Shown here: positions 61,666 to 64,000 of the stretch, piece after piece
How the letters are laid out: each line of letters opens with the position of its first letter
Numbering within the stretch: position 1 is the stretch's first letter
From: Neelides folsomi
Taxonomy: Eukaryota > Arthropoda > Collembola > Neelipleona > Neelidae
Length of the DNA stretch: 64,000 bases
Reading direction: 5' to 3'
NCBI GenBank assembly: GCA_034687125.1
Contig: JAQGBZ010000073.1
Location: forward strand, 161,457-225,456
Translations under genes and position numbers: made by a program
The notes under the pieces: model-generated
The model's input: only the letters and a program-made list of their open reading frames with translations
What the model was told of the DNA's origin: nothing
Database searches by the model: none

Positions 61666-61697
61666 TAACATACATTAATTGGTATTAATGTATGTTA
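61666..61697. repeat. Perfect 14-bp stem hairpin with 4-nt loop
   Basis: TAACATACATTAAT (61666-61679) and its exact reverse complement (61684-61697) flank TGGT. It is followed by several ACATGTA-like short palindromes up to 61740. It lies in AT-rich intergenic DNA, and no role is evident. Confidence 0.7.
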
Positions 61698-64000
61698 CAT
61701 GTATCCTACATTACATGTAATTTTACATGTATATGTATGTATCTGTAATTTAAGTTTTTATTAATTTGGATGATTGACTCATTAAATTATTGAAATTATT
61801 GAACACGCATATTGGGTAAAGAATGGAGATTGAATTGTGTTCTTTTGATCGGGTCCTTGTTTCAGTCAGAGACAAAAATTTGGAATGGAGAGCAAAAGGC
61901 GAAATTTCCTGGCGAATATTTGTAGAGAAAGTCGGGAGTGGAAGATACGAACCCGCACTTACTCCGTCCACAGGATCACTCTCAAGTCGCGACACGCCTT
62001 CGGGATGGCCTCAGCTGTAATTGTGTTGAAGTCCCTAGGGAAAATGTCGTGGAGGTATTGCGGTGGAGAAAACCCTCTTAAGCTTACGCTCAATTCGCGT
62101 GCCTTTATACCTTTCATTTCAAAAGCTCAGGCCTCAAAGATATTGAATTTTCATACGAGAAAGAGAATTAACTCTTCTCCCTACTTTGACAAAATAAAAA
62201 GGGAAGTAAGAAAGCATGAAAAAGATAATAGGCTATTATATGACTCACCTGATTCACTCACTCACTCACTAACATTCAGTTTACTATAGAGTATTATAAA
62301 GTATAAGTAATGGTATTGTTAGCTCTTAATGTTAGTCCCTTACAATACCCATTGTCTTCTTGGGATCTTCAATCGAAATTCTTAAAATAAGTACATCTTA
62401 TAGAGAATAATGAACCTTTTGCTAAGTTTAAGTTTAAGGATCTAGTTATTTTTAATAATCCGTTATAATGCTAACATTGTTCAACCCAGTGATCTTTGTT
62501 TGGTCAATTTTTTTAAACTTTTTAAGCTCACCAAAATATTATAAAGGAACTAAATTTTATTTAATTTATTCTTCAATATTTAACTAAACCACTAGAACAA
62601 AATATCTATTAGTATTTGGTAGTTAAATGCTCATATACTACCGTATACACTATCCGCAATTTCGTATTAGGAGAGAAGAAAAAGACTCTGGAGTTTGTAA
62701 TTTTGCAAACATAAATTAAAGAAAAACAATTAGTTTGTTGCCCTATGGGAAGATGTTAGCCGGAAGAAGTTGAAGGATAATCCTTCTCAGCTGCTTTTCC
62801 CTTCCTTCTTAACTGCTCTTATTATATGTAAGTTAAGTAATCGTTGGATAAGGAAAAATTTTAAATCAGCCGAGGAAGTAGGAAAGAAAGGAAATGTGTG
62901 AGTGTAGGGATGAGGCTATTTACATCTCATCCACTTTTCATGTCATTTATTATCCTCAAAATGTTCCAATTTGCGTCAGGGAAAGGGGAATGGAAATGGG
63001 AAGCGGTCGCAGTGGGCAAGAAAAACCAGGGTCCTGAACGACAATTCATTTCAATTCACCGCCACAAACGGACCCACAGTTCTCTGCCATCACAAGAGGA
63101 ACCAATCCAATCTCCTTGTGGAGCTCTCAGGGCCTTCACTTTGGACAGATTCCTTTTAGGTTTAAGTTCAGTCCTGCCTCGATCACAGGCCTTATTTGTC
63201 CTCCAAAGACTTGAGAAATAAAAGGGGAAAATGGGAAATCGGTAACTTTCCTTTCCCAGGACTAAACGCTTTTTACATGACTTTTCCATGAAGGGTTCCT
63301 CGGCCTTTAAACACTGAACTCTCCAAGTCTTTTTAAATAAAATATGCAGGATGTTTATGTCTTTTCCCCTCATTTGCTTTCTCCCTTGAGGGAAATATAA
63401 GTGAGTCTAATTGAATTGATTCTTTAACTAGTCTCCATTTGCATTTATAACTACTTAATGATTGAATGTAGTAACTATGTATTATATAAGTATATAAGTA
63501 GTAATATTTAAACGCTGTTAGTATATTACGTAGGATCTTCTTTGGAGAAAATTTGTCCTAAGGGTTGATACTTCCACAAATTGAATACGAAGTTGAAGTA
63601 ACTGCATAATAAGTAACTACAGATCTTCGTGTACTTCGAACAACCATATTAAGAATGTTTTACTGGAGAAATTAGTTAGAGTACAGTATATTAACATAAT
63701 TATAACAATGTTTAAAACTTTAAATTTACCAAACATTAAAAGTTATTAAAAGTTGAAAGTCTTCAATTAATAATACTTACTACATAATTTGTAAAATGAT
63801 TTGAATTATGTTTATGGTTTCCGATTTCAGTATAGTTAAAATTCGACTATAATTTTCCCTTCATTTTATTATTTGTGTGTTCTACAGTCCTCCGAGGAAC
63901 CAAAAAGACAGAAGATTTTCTTAAATAGGGAGGTTCCTTTTTTAGAATTCTGATTCTGATTGTGACTGTAGCTACAATCTGAGCTACAATTTCGGATTGT

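Larger units (their letters stand above)
55395..64000. other. No gene seen; AT-rich, with a few GC-richer patches
   Basis: Very AT-rich to about 57.2 kb and again at 57.9-58.4, 59.2-60.4, 61.05-61.8 and 63.4-64.0 kb. GC-richer patches lie near 57.3-57.9, 58.45-59.1, 60.45-61.0, 61.8-62.3 and 62.75-63.4 kb. Short open frames (up to 134 codons near 61.9-62.3 kb) show no family motif. The Tc1-like end and one hairpin are listed separately. Confidence 0.55.

Noticed and set aside
61885-62289. 134-codon + strand open frame
   Set aside because: No domain, signal peptide or repeat is recognisable, and its second half is low-complexity with a THSL run. Likely chance.

Overview
The window looks like a piece of an AT-rich arthropod nuclear genome. 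Spliceosomal introns with GT/AG borders, degenerate eukaryotic transposons of several classes and very low coding density exclude a prokaryote. The one clear host gene is an aminergic GPCR whose TM3 and TM7 signatures are closest, from what I know of the family, to arthropod 5-HT1-type serotonin receptors. A crustacean, perhaps a parasitic copepod, would fit, but that is inference from base composition and gene style, not a match I could run.

Host gene. Seven coding exons on the + strand (35247-35418, 48950-49083, 49256-49320, 49447-49491, 50291-50944, 51129-51244, 51602-51702) join in frame into a 428-residue seven-helix receptor. The first intron is about 13.5 kb and the others are 126-799 bp. 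The receptor keeps the class A landmarks: N1.50, D2.50, C3.25, D3.32, the DRY motif, W4.50, the ECL2 cysteine, P5.50, E6.30, the CWLPFF motif and NPxxY. Two ligand-pocket positions are unusual: Cys instead of Tyr at 7.43 and Gly instead of Ser at 5.42.

Mobile DNA. From 27.0 to 31 kb several elements are packed together: an LTR-retroelement-like fragment with tandem repeats (about 27.06-27.9 kb), a frameshifted piggyBac-type transposase C-terminus (28.03-28.55 kb, +), a mariner-type transposase with an apparent 70-bp intron (29.02-29.98 kb, -), a 205-bp foldback MITE (30.51-30.71 kb) and a GC-rich double hairpin. Intron 1 of the receptor holds an 82-nt near-perfect hairpin (39.9 kb), a 30-bp perfect palindrome (45.28 kb) and a 173-bp MITE with long inverted ends (46.27 kb). 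Downstream of the receptor, on the - strand, lies a decayed P-element/THAP9-like transposase gene (52.8-55.4 kb) that still shows its THAP zinc finger, two short introns and the transposase core. A Tc1-like terminus stands alone at 56.46 kb.

The rest. About 1-27 kb, 31-35 kb and 56.5-64 kb contain no gene that I can support. They alternate between moderately GC-rich unique sequence and very AT-rich sequence. The short ORFs there have no recognisable family and overlap on both strands, so I treat them as chance. One isolated exon-like segment (3466-3584) is worth checking. I found no rRNA, tRNA or CRISPR.
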